The notes: generated from the letters alone by a model not told the origin. A stretch of 64,000 nt of DNA from Ochotona curzoniae (GCF_017591425.1 NW_024466599.1:20870001-20934000), one strand, 5' to 3'. Numbered from the stretch's first letter, positions 44,715 to 55,775 are shown. Numbers and translations: made by a program.

Positions 44715-46475
44715 TTTGTTAAATATTCTGATTTCATTATTCAGCTATTAAGAAGAATGAAATTATTCTATTTACAACCAGGTGGTCCCAACTAGAAACC
44801 ATTATGCTCAGTGAAATGAGTCAATCACAAAAGAACAAATACCATATATTCTCTCTCATATAAGGAAGCCAACATGGAAAGTGTAACTCCAACAGTCCAA
44901 TCTATATTGTTTTTTTTTTATTGTTTGTTTGTTTTTTTGGCTGTATCCCATGTGTTCTGATGTTTTTATTTCAGTTTGGTTTCTTCCAAATAACCTCTTT
45001 TCTCTAGTAGAATTCATCACATGCTCATGAAGTATACGATGGCATCATTTTTCCCAAGAGACTTCAGTGTTTCCTTTTTGTCACGCATGTGTTGGTCATT
45101 CAGTGGCACATTATTTTTCAGGGTGCTATAATTTGTTGTTGATGTTGTTATTGTTGTTATTGATGTGGCTGTTATGAAATGATGTCAATCCGAAAAACAG
45201 TAATATTATTTCAACCCAAACCAGCCTGTATCTCATACAATAAGATATTGTGAAGTAACCAATGAACCAACAATCGATATGAGTCACACTGTTTATGATC
45301 TACATCAAAGAATTGTAAAACCTAATATACTTTTAAGACCCTATGCTACTCGGAATGGGGAGGGAGAGCAGAGAAATCTTCCATCTCCTTAGAATGTGAG
45401 AGGAAGACGTTAAGTATAACTTATCAGGAACACAACAGGTAACTTATGGACAACAGACTCAAATCAGCATTAGACAATAGTGAAACTACAAAGATGTATA
45501 GGTAGTCAAGAGCAATCCTGACAACCTCTTAACAGGAGGTCATATGCACAAAGTAGGGGGCGGATCCTAGGGTGGAGAAGGTGGACAGGAGCAGGCTTGT
45601 ATCCCAACCCTGGGGGCTACTGGATCCTCACCAAGCTTCCTTCAGGACTAGGGAGAGAGCTTTCTCTGGTCCTCACTTAATTCCAACTTTGGATCCCCAC
45701 CCAATCTTGCAATAACCATTAGGGTTGCTCCGAAGTCCCCCACCCCAAAACACACACACACAAATTGGAATAGATAGACAGAGAACAACAAGCAAAGCTT
45801 AGAACCAGATAGGAAACCGTCAACATGGACTCACATATGCCTTAGTAGGTAGGACACAAAGATTAGTTACTCCTCACTGAGGTATTGAAGATTTCTCTGT
45901 ACATCCCTCCTAAAACTGTTCTGCACCTCAACTGTTGACATATGCCTTGTTAGAGTTATAAGCCAGTTTAGACTATCCCAAAATCTGCCAAGTTCAGCAA
46001 AATTAAGCTTCAACACTATAAACTGCTGAATGCTAAAATGAAAATAGTCACGAGACAGCTGAATAGTACCCTATAGCCATTTTAAGGTGTATAGCAGCCA
46101 GTTCTGTGTATAAACCAAAATTGAAATGTCAATGAAGTAATCAGAGGATGCGGTTAAGAACTTGCATTTTTTAACATATTTGCTACTCAATACCATGTCA
46201 ATTAATTCCATAATGTTGTAAATTGATGTTGATGTTATGTTGTGGCTTTTAATTAACCGGGATGATATTCTGCCAGCTCTGCTTTCAGACCAGCGATGGT
46301 CTCCCTAAGAAACCATTAAATTTATCTGGACAATAAGATGCTGGACTCTATGCTTGCAATGAAAGAATCTTAACTGAACTTGAACTGTAGTACTTCAACA
46401 AGGTGGAGGAATCCACCATGGGGGCAGCCTATGAGACAATGTCACATAATGCAATGTAATCAATAAAAAAATTCT
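44715..46475 (+). mobile_element. Lagomorph L1 ORF2 end and long 3' UTR
   Basis: The start has the end of ORF2 ('TATTCAGCTATTAAGAAGAA', the Y-S-A-I-K-K-N-E region), then 'GGTGGTCCCAACTAGAAACC' and 'CAAATACCATATATTCTCTC'. A 3' UTR of about 1.5 kb follows with GTTATT repeats (45133-45170), the 'AACTTGCATTTTTTAACATA' block, 'CTGGACAATAAGATGCTGGA', 'ACAAGGTGGAGGAATCCACC' and a terminal 'AATGCAATGTAATCAATAAA' containing the AATAAA signal. The element is truncated on the 5' side, so only the last residues of ORF2 remain. It shares its first and last parts with the copy at 10.8-11.3 kb. Confidence 0.85.
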
Positions 46476-47224
46476 GATTTCAACTTTACCCAGCTCAGAT
46501 TGGTCCAGATCACTTACATGCAGCCTAGGAGTTTCTAGACTGTAAAGAGAAACCAAAAATACAGAAGTGTGGCCAGCACAATGACAGCCAGCACAGTCAA
46601 GTATTGGGACCTTCCAGTTGGCAAGTCTGTGGGGTCTAGGGTTACCAGATGTAAGAGGAAAATGACATCAGGGGACAACAGGAATCCAGAATTGAGAAAG
46701 CAAGCTTGGTAGAAAGGCCAGGGCAAGAACTGCATGGAAACACAGCAACCAGTGTGGAGAGGTCAGGTGGGATGTCAGGCAGGAAAAAGGCAGGAAATCG
46801 GACTGGTGCATCAAGCAATACCCTGGGAGCCTGAGTTTCCCCAAGGAAGGCAATTCCACACAGTGACTTTGGCTCCAGAGCCACACAACCTGTGAGCTCC
46901 AAGAGCTCAGGAATCCAATTCCCTCGAACATGGGCCTGAAGAGCAGCACAGCCCAGGCTTGGGTGGTACCACCAGAATACACGGGCCAGACCCAAAGGAC
47001 TGAGGCCATCCTCCATCCATTCCCTGGGTCCTGAGGGAATCCAGCTTGGAAAATTGCCAGTTTGTAGACAGAACAGCTCAAAGTATAGTATGATTTTAAA
47101 CCAGTGATTCTCAAGTGTTGATAGTGTTGATCACTGATGAGGTAAGGAGTAGGCACCTGAACACACAGCAACCTGCTGCTTCCTCCTTCTGGAAGTCCTT
47201 GCAATGAAATAAACATCAACTGAA
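46476..47224. other. 0.75 kb without recognised element
   Basis: Two overlapping minus-strand frames of 183 and 124 residues (46642-47219) occur in different frames with no domain. Not called as genes. Confidence 0.4.
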
Positions 47225-47745
47225 CTGACCTGGGAACTAGTGGTGGAGCTGACTTACATCTCGTGAAAAGTTCTTATCTCAGCAGTGACCTCCTATGACT
47301 ACCTGTGAATACGTAACTTCACAGGAAAGCACATCCCTAAACATTTACTCCTTAAATGTGAAGCTGGGAAGCTGATGCCTCAGCACCGGTCAGCTGGCTT
47401 CCCGCTGCCCAAGTCCTAAAGCACAAACTGTTTTGATCTCAACTTCTCTTCCAGAACAGGCAAACCTGCTCAGGCTAGATGCAATCTCATTTCCTGTGGA
47501 CCTCAAAGACCATATAAAACAATGAGAAGGCTGTATTGTCATAGACCTGGTGACAAGTTGTGACATCTGCCATACCAGCATCACTTTCTTTGCAGCCCCT
47601 TTATAACCCCAAAACATCTCACCTGGCAGAACTCCTTGAGACCTAGAAGTCTGCCACACTCTCACCTGTTGATAATTTAATGTTCTCTTTCCCTCACCCA
47701 AAATCTTATCTTCGTTATTTCAATCAGCCCTGAGGAGGGATTCAG
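47225..47745 (+). mobile_element. Possible ERV1-type LTR
   Basis: It has the feel of an LTR R-U5 end: a TATA-like 'CCCTTTATAACCCCAAAACA' (47598-47617), followed by 'GGCAGAACTCCTTGAGACCT', 'CTGCCACACTCTCACCTGTT' and 'CAAAATCTTATCTTCGTTAT'. I could not find clear TG...CA ends or a target-site duplication, so boundaries and family are uncertain. Confidence 0.35.
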
Positions 47746-49499
47746 ACTGGACTTTTAGTAACAGACAAGACAATATGTTTTCACTATTCTGCTCTAGCTC
47801 CTTGGTCCTATGCCCTCCCTCTTCCAAATAAAATCTGCAGTTCCACTCATGCCCCAAGAGAAAGTCAGGGCCTTGAGGACTCATGTAGATAAATGGGGCC
47901 ATTCGGCTGGCCTCAATGTATAGAGTGGCTCATTCTAGCTATTTGCACACCCCAAACAACAGGACTATTGATCCTCACACACAAAGAGGGCATGATTACT
48001 CATGATTCAGAAGAGGATGGAGGGAGGACTGTGAGGCCCAAGTTTTCGTTTATAAGAAAAACTTCACTCCCCTATATTAAGAAGCTACCAGTAAGTTTCC
48101 TGAAGATCTGGTAACTAACAAGGCAGAAACGTCACAGGCAGTCGTGTGAAAAAGAAAGGCGATCACCTGAATCACTCCAGAAGGATGAATCACCACCCAG
48201 TCACTTGATGCTGATCTGCTCCTTCATCACCCAGGATGATTGTCTCCAACTGCTCACGTCCCGTGGCAGATTTAAAGCAGATCCAAGAAGCCCTGTCTTA
48301 CAGATTTCCACTGCATCTATTGAAGGCTGCTGTCTTGTCGGGAAAGGAACTGGGGCAACGCCATCTCTTCTGCCAACCCATCCTTGGGGAAATGCCTGTT
48401 TCATTAATGACAAGACCATGCTGTCATCTTTAAAGGGAAAAGCTTCTGGCTGCCCCAAGAGGAACCTGTTCCTTTCTGTTCCACTCCCTGCCTTTGCAGC
48501 TGTCCAGAGTCTATCTTGGCTGGGTTTGTGTTCATTTCAGAATTCTCTAGGCAAGTAGGAAGGCAGCCACTGTTTCAAGGATGAAGGTGGTGATGCTCTG
48601 ACCTCAGAGGAAACCAGGAGTTTGGGGCCTACAGAACCCCTCACCCTGCCTCCAGTGTGCTGAGTAATCTATAGGCAATGGTCCTCAAACACTGGTAATC
48701 ATGGGCCCCCTGCTGTGATGCACTGCTAAATGCCAAGGACTTGGCAGATCTCCTTCACTCTGGGGCCTGCTGGTGTTCCAATGCTATAGGTCCCAAGGAT
48801 CTATACACTTTCAGTGTTGAAAGAATAGCTTACTTGAGCTTATTTAGCAGGGCCTATGCCTAGGAGGGAAGAGACTGTGGTTCTAATTCTCCCAATCTCC
48901 AATTACTGGGATGTAGGAAAGACATATTACCCTAAGTGCCCTCACCATAAAAGCAATGATTATGAGCTGTTTCTTCCAGGAATCCTAAAGTTTCTACCTG
49001 GCAACTGTGGGACCACAGCCATGGCAAGATGGAAGCTGAAAAACAGTGTTTTGCACTCATTTCCTCATTCCCTCCACTTCAATGAGAGTAGCAGCAGTTC
49101 TTCAAAAGTGTAAAAGGTTATGGGATCAGAAGATCTTGCAAGTCTCTTCCCTGTGGTGAACTTTCTTATATTCCAGATCCGGCCATGACAGAGAGATGAA
49201 CCATTTAGGACTCGGTTAGTGGCCCTGCTGTGATATACAGACCACATTTCTCGCCTCTACCCCTCTAGAATGTTGAGGCATCTTCAGCCTTGCAGCCTCT
49301 GGCATAATTGGCTCATGCCAGATAACATGCAAATTGCGTGGGTCCCAGCAAAGCCAGAGAGAGAATGCAGGCTGCATAGCTCTCACTTCCATCCCACCAG
49401 GCCCAAGAGGCTGAGCCTTGCAGAGTTCCAGGGCACCTTGTGAATGCTGGGGTGAGGGAAGCACGAGGCTGCCCAGATCCATTCAGTGTCCTATATCCT
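47746..49499. other. 1.75 kb without recognised element
   Basis: Unique-looking sequence. 'GGTCCTCAAACACTGGTAAT' at about 48680 recalls a MER5-type end but the rest does not follow. The 117-residue frame at 48205-48558 (+) has no domain. Confidence 0.35.
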
Positions 49500-49600
49500 G
49501 GAGTTGTGGTATTGTTCTGCTAACTTGCTAAATAGCTATAATTAAAACTTGGCTGTTATAATTAATTATGATCTTTCTTCTTCTGATTGGCAGGTTGGTG
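49500..49600. other. TAATTA-rich block
   Basis: A compact AT-rich block with AGCTATAATTAAAA, TTATAATTAATTATG and CTTGCTAAATAGC words, then a pyrimidine tract ending in CAG ('CTTCTTCTGATTGGCAG'). It could be a homeodomain-binding or conserved non-coding element. The CAG alone does not make an exon. Confidence 0.25.
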
Positions 49601-50402
49601 TTTTCATCAAATTTCAAACAGGCACACTCTGTGCCTTATAGGAAGTAAGAAAGATAGATGGAGTAAACTGCTCTGACTTTGGAGCAAAGGGTATGGTAGC
49701 ATTGTTGGGCATGGTAAACTCTTGTGCCCATGGGGCAGGCTCCCCGTCAGCTCATCCAGACACAGCAGGTTGCTGTCGGGCTGTCTCTTCACACAGGAAT
49801 CTGATGGGCCTGAAAGAAATGATGAGATGCCCCCGGCAAGAAGAGGGCAAACATCCCACCCAACTGCCACCTTCTCATGCAACTTTCAAAGTCATCACAC
49901 TCATCCAGGCCCAAGCAGATCACATTCTCCTTACATTTCCAATACAAGTATTATTCCACATTCTCTAATCTTCAATCTCAGAATCGGTCCAATTTCTACT
50001 CCCATGAGATAGAAAGGAAAATCCACTGCATGGAGCCTCCTCCAGCAAGCCAGCTAAGTGGTCAGATTAGGAAATGCCCTCTTTCCCTGCACCTTCCTCT
50101 CCTGAGCCTCAGCTCTTCAGAAAGGTGGTCAAGACCCACATCACACCCTTGATCCAGCTTGTCCATCTGCAAACAGAAGCTCCATCCAAAGTTGTCTGAA
50201 TAGAACTAATCATTCCCAAACTTGCCATGAATGGGGAAGAGGCTGTAAGAGTTAAGTGTTACAGCTCTTGTGTAGCCTCCAAGTAAACCTTGGAATGATG
50301 TAGGACAATTTCCAGGGTAGTGGTAATCAGATAAGAAAGTGTTGAAATGAAGAGTATAAAGGCAGACATGAGGAAACTAAGTGGAAAATGGAAACATGTC
50401 AT
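49601..50402. other. Unassigned
   Basis: No element recognised. Four overlapping small frames at 49607-50152 are shadows of one another. Confidence 0.4.
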
Positions 50403-50405
50403 TAT

Positions 50406-50516
50406 GAAAGAAGGAAGGAAGGAAGGAAGGAAGGAAGGAAGGAAGGAAGGAAGGAAGGAAGGAAGGAGGGAAGGAAGGAAAGGAAGAAAGGGAAAGAAAG
50501 AAGAAAGGAAAAGGAA
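50406..50516 (+). repeat. (GAAG)n microsatellite
   Basis: About fourteen uninterrupted AAGG/GGAA units (50411-50466), then interrupted purine repeats to 50516. The lysine/glutamate-rich frame across it is a repeat artefact. Confidence 0.97.
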
Positions 50517-50519
50517 TGA

Positions 50520-50835
50520 ATTGTGGTTCAGCTGCTTAAGTTAATATTTGTAGTGTTGGTATTCCATATCAGAATGAAAGTTTGAGTCATGATTGCTCTG
50601 TTTCCAATCCAGCTCCCTTAAAATGCACCTGGAAAAGTAGTAAAAAAAAAAAAAAAGGTCCAATTGCTTGGGTTTGTGCTGCCCACATGAGAAATTCAGG
50701 TGGAGTTTCAGGCTCCTATTTTTCAGCCTAGACCAGACCCAGATATTGTAGCCTAAGAAAATAAACCATTGATGGAGATCTCTGTCTCTCCTTTCTTCTC
50801 TCTCTCCTTGCCATTGTGACATTCAAATACATATA
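50520..50835 (+). mobile_element. CSINE
   Basis: 'ATTGTGGTTCAGCTGCTTAA' head, 'TGTTTCCAATCCAGCTCCCT', an inserted A-run at 50641-50656, 'CAGACCCAGATATTGTAGCC', and end 'CCATTGTGACATTCAAATAC'. Purine microsatellite directly upstream. Confidence 0.85.
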
Positions 50836-50885
50836 TAACCTTAAATACATATATACATACATATTTACATATACATATATAGTCT
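50822..50885 (+). repeat. (TACATA)n tract
   Basis: Tandem ATACATA/TATACATACATA words at the tail of the CSINE. Confidence 0.8.
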
Positions 50886-51289
50886 AAAGAAAGCATACTG
50901 TTATACCATAAACTATTACATTCATTTAGTTGAATCTTTATTCATTCATAAAAATTAGACAATACCAAGGAGGATTTGCTTTACCTCCAGGACAGTCATG
51001 ACAGTCAAAGGGTCTGTTACATTTATCTAATACTAAAGATGAAAGGTAAAATCTCAGATATCCAGTTTACTATGAATTTCAAAAAAAACAACAAATAATA
51101 TTTTGGGACAGGCACATCCCAACTATTATCAACATGGGACATGTGTGTCTGTAATTCAAACTTGGCTGAGTATCTTATATTTCTAATCTATTGAATTTGC
51201 AATTCTAATATCCAGTGAAAAAAATGAAAAAAAAAAAAGTAAGTAAGTCTAATGTTGACTTGGGTAGGAAAAGTTTCAGCAAGAAGATG
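50886..51289. other. Unassigned AT-rich
   Basis: A run at 51228-51238. No element recognised. Confidence 0.4.
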
Positions 51290-51385
51290 GTGAAACAAGG
51301 TGGGAGTGAGAGAAGAAAGAAGGGAGAGAAAAAAGGAAGGGAGGGAGGCAGGGAAAGAGGAAAGGAGGAAGGGAAGATAAAGAAA
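51290..51385 (+). repeat. Purine-rich (GAGGAAG) tract
   Basis: Irregular GGAAGG/GAGAGAAG repeats. The lysine-rich frame on the plus strand and the leucine/serine-rich frames on the minus strand are artefacts of it. Confidence 0.85.
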
Positions 51386-51529
51386 AGCATTAAAGAATCT
51401 CTTTCCTCCCTCCATGGGGGAGAGTCAACAAGATGGCTGCCCACCAATGACACCTGCTTTAATTCTAGTATGAGGTCTGCCTAGCATTCCATGCTCTAAA
51501 CTTTATACTACCTGCTGCCTGAAATCTCT

Positions 51530-51755
51530 TAACCTCAACTCTGTCCAGCTAACTTTTTAGGCCCATATTCAGCCACCTTCTACAGAAAACTTTTCCTGAC
51601 CTTCCAAGATGCTCCATTCTCTGGCCTTTACCCTATGATATTCAACAGTGCATGATGACATGACTATGACTTGATTAATACTGCATCCCATCACCAGCAG
51701 TTCCTAGCATAACATCAGTTATTGTGACACTCAGTAGAAAATGCTGAATTGAAAC
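51530..51755 (+). mobile_element. L2 3'-end fragment
   Basis: 'CAGCCACCTTCTACAGAAAA', 'CTTTTCCTGACCTTCCAAGA' (L2 'GGCCTTCCCTGACCACC') and 'CCAGCAGTTCCTAGCATAAC' keep the L2 terminal order. Confidence 0.65.
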
Positions 51756-52134
51756 TGGTCTCTCCCTACTTCCTCAGCCAAGAGATAAAGACACAGGAGC
51801 TGATTAATTCATATTCAATGAGTATAAAATTTAGGCTAAGACTCCTTGAAGAGTAAGCTGAAATCCATCTCTTTGGTTATTTAATTGTATTCAAGCAGGT
51901 CACCTAAGAACAATCCATCACATGTGTGCACCACCCTGGTTCTATAACTCTCTACATCCTGTATCAGAGACCAGATAATCAAAAAAGGAACTCAGGCCAG
52001 TGGCACCAGACATGTCTGCTTCTTCCCCTGAGGGAAGAGAAGGAAGCATGCCCTTAGCTGGTGCAGCCTTGTCTGGCCTGAGGCCAAATGCATCTTAGCT
52101 CTGTGCTATCAGAATCTGAAGAAAGAGGCAATGA
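51756..52134. other. Unassigned
   Basis: No recognised element. Confidence 0.4.
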
Positions 52135-52330
52135 GTCAAACAGAGCCACATTCAACTCCCGGATGATTCTCTTTGGGCAAGTTCTATAATCCCTTTGGCC
52201 TCAGTTCCATCATTAATGGCACAGGAGTAATTATACCTCACTCAAAGTGTTGTTAGAAAGATTAGCAGAAACAACATAGTACAGCACTTGGCTCTACACC
52301 TGGCAGAGTAGACACATAATGGATGTCAGT
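52135..52330 (-). mobile_element. MIR fragment
   Basis: 'CTTTGGGCAAGTTCTATAAT', 'TTGGCCTCAGTTCCATCATT', 'GTGTTGTTAGAAAGATTAGC' and 'CACCTGGCAGAGTAGACACA' are a clear reverse-oriented MIR. Confidence 0.85.
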
Positions 52331-52544
52331 TTTCAAAATCTTATTGGGAGTTCAGCCAGATGAGAAGCCAAGACCGAAAGAGGAACATTCCCACTTGAAG
52401 TAGGTACATTTTGACCCACGCAAGCACTCTGACTAGTCTGTGGACACTTTTCTCAATGCCTTCCTGTGTGATTTATTACGGCCATTTTTATCCAGTGCTT
52501 TTCACATTTTTATTGAGTATGCAGTTCATCGAGCACTTGTTCCA

Positions 52545-53210
52545 AGTATCTTGCTGCCTGACAAACTACGCACATTTAGAGGCTTAAAACAATAACCAGG
52601 GGAAGGCATTGTATAGACCAGTTCCGGTGACAGTGGCTCACATCACAGCACATGAATTTGATGCCTGGGTCTGGTTCCTGACTCCAGCTTCCTGGTAATG
52701 CACACTCAGGTGTGCCTCAATGATGGCTCAAGTAACTGTGTCACTGCCATGCAAATGGGAGCTCTAAATTGAGTTCTTGGCTGCTGGAAACCCTACTTGT
52801 TGCAAGCATTTGGGGAGTGAATCAACAAAAGGAAGCAGTAGCTCTACCTGCTTCTATCTCTCTGCTCCTCAAATAAAGAAATTTAAAACACTAAAAAATT
52901 TATCATTCATTATATCTCAGGGACTGTATGGTTCTAAAATTTAGGCAAACCTTGGCTAGGTGATTTTTCCATTCCATGTGGCACCTACTTGTGTCATGTA
53001 AGATTCAGCTGACAGATGGGCTGGGCTGGAGGGCACAAGGTAGCTTCGTTCATATATTAGCCTAAGGGCACGCCTCATCCCTTACCCCTGGCAGTGTGGT
53101 AAGAATGCCTGGGGATCTGGGTGAGTTGAAAAAAGCACAAGGTTGTCTGAGAAAACTCTGATGTCTTATGTGATGGCTGCCATACACTGGAGCAAGCATC
53201 TCAAGAGAAT
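52545..53210 (+). mobile_element. Ancient repeat split by a CSINE
   Basis: Left part 'GACAAACTACGCACATTTAG' plus AGGCTTAAAACAATAACC and right part 'TATATCTCAGGGACTGTATG', 'CCATTCCATGTGGCACCTAC' and 'GATGGGCTGGGCTGGAGGGC' belong to a common old mammalian repeat (text like 'TGGCTTAAAACAACA...TTTATT...CTCACAGTTCTG'). I cannot fix the family. It is interrupted at 52600-52895. Confidence 0.45.
52600..52895 (+). mobile_element. CSINE, old subfamily
   Basis: 'CCGGTGACAGTGGCTCACAT', 'CTCCAGCTTCCTGGTAATGC', 'GGGAGCTCTAAATTGAGTTC', 'GGGAGTGAATCAACAAAAGG' and end 'CTCCTCAAATAAAGAAATTT'. Same old variant as 33420 and 55097. Confidence 0.85.
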
Positions 53211-53261
53211 CAGGAGAAAGGCACACAATCTTTTCTGTAATATTGTTCTAAGTGACAAACC

Positions 53262-53512
53262 AGAATCCCATATCAGAGCTGTTTGAATCCTGGCTGCTCT
53301 ACCTTTGATCCAGCTCCCTGCTAATGTGCCTAGGAAAGCAGCAGAAAATGGCCCGATTCCTTAGATCCCTGCACCCATTGAGAGACCTGGAAGAAGCTTG
53401 TGCCTCCTGGCTTAAAACAGACCTAGCTCTGGCTGTTGTGGAATAAACCACTGAGTAGAAGCTCTCTGTATTTTGTCTCTCCCTCTAAGTCTGCCTTTCA
53501 AACAAATGAAGG
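53262..53512 (+). mobile_element. CSINE, 5'-truncated
   Basis: Begins near 'CCAGAATCCCATATCAGAGC', continues 'GATCCAGCTCCCTGCTAATG' and ends 'CTTTCAAACAAATG'. The tRNA-like head is largely missing. Confidence 0.85.
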
Positions 53513-53654
53513 GTTTTGTTTTTGTTTTTGTTTTTTGTCTTTTTTCTTTTTTAAGGTAAAATCTAAATCCCTATTTTGCCACTCTACGAGTCTTATCAGA
53601 GTACAGATTTTGGTTGAGTGGGGCCCAGGTTAGGTCTGAAATTCTGCATTTTTT

Positions 53655-53980
53655 TTAAGATTTATTTATTTTCATTGGAAAGCCAGATTAACAAAGAGAA
53701 GGAGAGACAAGGAGAAAAGATCTTCCATCCACTGATTCACTCCTCAAGTGGCTGCGACAGCCTGAGCTGAGCCAATCTGAAGCCAGAAGCCAGAAGCTTC
53801 CTCTCAGTCTCCCGTGTGGGTGCAGAGTCCCAAGGCTTTGGGCCATCTTCAACTGCTTTCCCAGACCACAAGCAGGGAGCTGGATAGGAAGTAGAGAAGC
53901 CAGGACACAAACTGGCACCCAAATGGGATCCTAGTGCATGCAAGGCAAGGACTTTAGCCACTATGTTCCCATGACAGGTC
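53655..53980 (-). mobile_element. CSINE, source copy of a transduction
   Basis: Full-length minus-strand copy: tail complement 'AAGATTTATTTATTTTCATT', 'CACTCCTCAAGTGGCTGCGA', 'GGATAGGAAGTAGAGAAGCC', 'CACCCAAATGGGATCCTAGT'. A perfect 19-bp target-site duplication CTGAAATTCTGCATTTTTT lies at 53636-53654 and 53981-53999, so the flanking sequence is native to this site. 52 bp of that flank (53597-53648) recurs at 55405-55456. Confidence 0.95.
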
Positions 53981-53999
53981 CTGAAATTCTGCATTTTTT

Positions 54000-55096
54000 A
54001 ACCAACCCTCAAGAGCAGATAATACTGCCACTCTGTTGATTACACTCTGAGTGGGAAGAATTTCAACAACCCATCCTGTTACATCTTCCATTGCACTAAA
54101 TCCTGTTATGTGTCACTGTTACTGCTGTCTCATTCCTTGGTATCTTCATTTATTTTAAAACTCAGCCAGCCTATCTCTTCTCAACTTTACTGGAAGGACC
54201 TGTAAGTTCAAACACCTTAATTTGAAAAGAAGGAAACATCCCTGTTTTCAGATTTCACAAAGGAGCCTCAGATGGCTGAAGGGAAAACCTTTGGCAAATG
54301 AGAATGTCAGGTCAGGTAATCATAAAACCTTTTGGGCACCATTTTCCTCACCATCCACTTGGAGCAGAGAGTGAATGGTAAGCAGAAGACTAGTGCTTTA
54401 TGACCATTCTGGGACTCAGTATGTGTGACTCAACTAGTTACTCGCCAGTAAATACCGATCCTTGTACACCTCTAGTGCTCAGGAAATACGGATAAAATGA
54501 GTCCTGCCAATGTCATTAAATTATTCAATTAATATGGCTAATGCTTGGGTATTGTCTGGTGGCACTGAGCACATGTCATTTATTTTTTTTTTCTTTAAAA
54601 ATGGAAGCTATGTGTCAACCCAATGATCAATATTAACACAAGGTTTAGTAACATTTACTTGTTTATTTAAAGAGAGAATGCCATGAAAGCACAGTTTGAG
54701 GCAACAGAAATCTCTAGATATATTCTGAAGATCACTAGACTAATTCTCAATATTTATAAGCTATGATCTCCCTAAGCCCTATTTTCCTTAAAAGGGCTTT
54801 TCTCTTTAATTTCACCCAAACTAAAGCAGGAACTGTGCTTCTCTGGCTACTGAACCAATGTTAGAACTCAGCAGTACACGGACATCTGTGGCCTTGAACT
54901 ATAAGCTGCAATTTACCTAAAAGAAATCATTAAGGTTGTTTTTCCATAAATCAGATTAGCTCTAGAGCACACTAATTTCACAGAAGGCAAATTCTGAGAT
55001 ATGCTTATGAATTCCTATTTATTTCCCAAAGAGGACCTGCTCTTCCTGGACTGCTTACATCTTTTCACACCTTCATGCAAAAACCACTTGAAGGGG
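54000..55096. other. 1.1 kb without recognised element
   Basis: AT-rich, with a T run at 54583-54593. No repeat or gene recognised. Confidence 0.4.
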
Positions 55097-55371
55097 CACT
55101 TACCACACTGGTTAAGATACCACTTGGAATACCCAGAACCCACACTACAGTGCCTGGGTTTGAGTCTGCTTCTGATTAGAGAAACACAAGCTTGGGATCT
55201 GAGCTTCCCTCATCATGTGTCCCCTGCGACACAGCAGATGATGGCCCAAGTGATTAGCTCCCTGACACCTGCACAGGAAATGCAGATTGAGCACCTGGCT
55301 CTCACTTTAGGAAGTAAATCAGAATATTTGTTATCTGTCTTTTCCTCTCAATTGAATACATATATTTTTAA
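55097..55371 (+). mobile_element. CSINE, old subfamily
   Basis: 'GGCACTTACCACACTGGTTA', 'CAGTGCCTGGGTTTGAGTCT', 'GCAGATGATGGCCCAAGTGA' and AT-rich tail from about 55345. The next SINE inserted into this tail. A 146-residue frame (55001-55441, +) runs through both and is not a gene. Confidence 0.8.
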
Positions 55372-55757
55372 TTTTAAAAATATTATGCATTTTTACTGGA
55401 AAGGCAGAGTACAGATTTTGGTTGAGTGGGGACCAGGTTAGGTCTGAAATTCTGCATTTTTTAAAGATTTATTTATTTATATACTTATTTATTTATTTAA
55501 AGATTTGCAGAGAGAAGGAGAGACAGGAAGATCTTCCATCCACTGGTTTACTCCTCAAGTGGCTGCAACAGCTGGAGCTAAGGTGATCCAAAGCCAGGAG
55601 CTTCTTTTGGGTCTCCCATGTGGGTGCAGGGTCCCAATGCTCTACAAGCAGGCAGCTGGAAGGAAAGTATAGAGTAGCTGCAACATGAAATGGAGCCCAA
55701 ATGGGATTCCAGTGAATGCAAGGCGAGGATTTAGGCACTGAGCTACTGTGTCAGGCA
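55372..55757 (-). mobile_element. Chimeric CSINE with transduced 3' flank
   Basis: On the minus strand the order is: CSINE head and body (55757 down to about 55463, with an internal deletion around the 'TTTCCCAGACCA' block), A/T-rich tail, then 52 bp (55456-55405) matching the downstream flank of the CSINE at 53655 at 51 of 52 positions. A second CSINE-like tail follows, CTGCCTTTCCAGTAAAAATG, with AT-rich DNA. The whole unit is bracketed by TGAATACATATATTTTTAA (55353-55371) and TGAATACATAATTTTTAA (55758-55775), a target-site duplication with one indel. This supports insertion as one chimeric cDNA. Confidence 0.75.
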
Positions 55758-55775
55758 TGAATACATAATTTTTAA

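Noticed and set aside
46668..47219. 183-residue minus-strand open frame, the longest in the window
   Set aside because: It overlaps another minus-strand frame in a different register, has no recognisable domain and no splice or promoter context. A frame of this size is expected by chance in 64 kb.
49576..49620. Exon starting after the pyrimidine tract and CAG
   Set aside because: There is no convincing downstream donor with an open frame, and a lone acceptor-like signal is common by chance.
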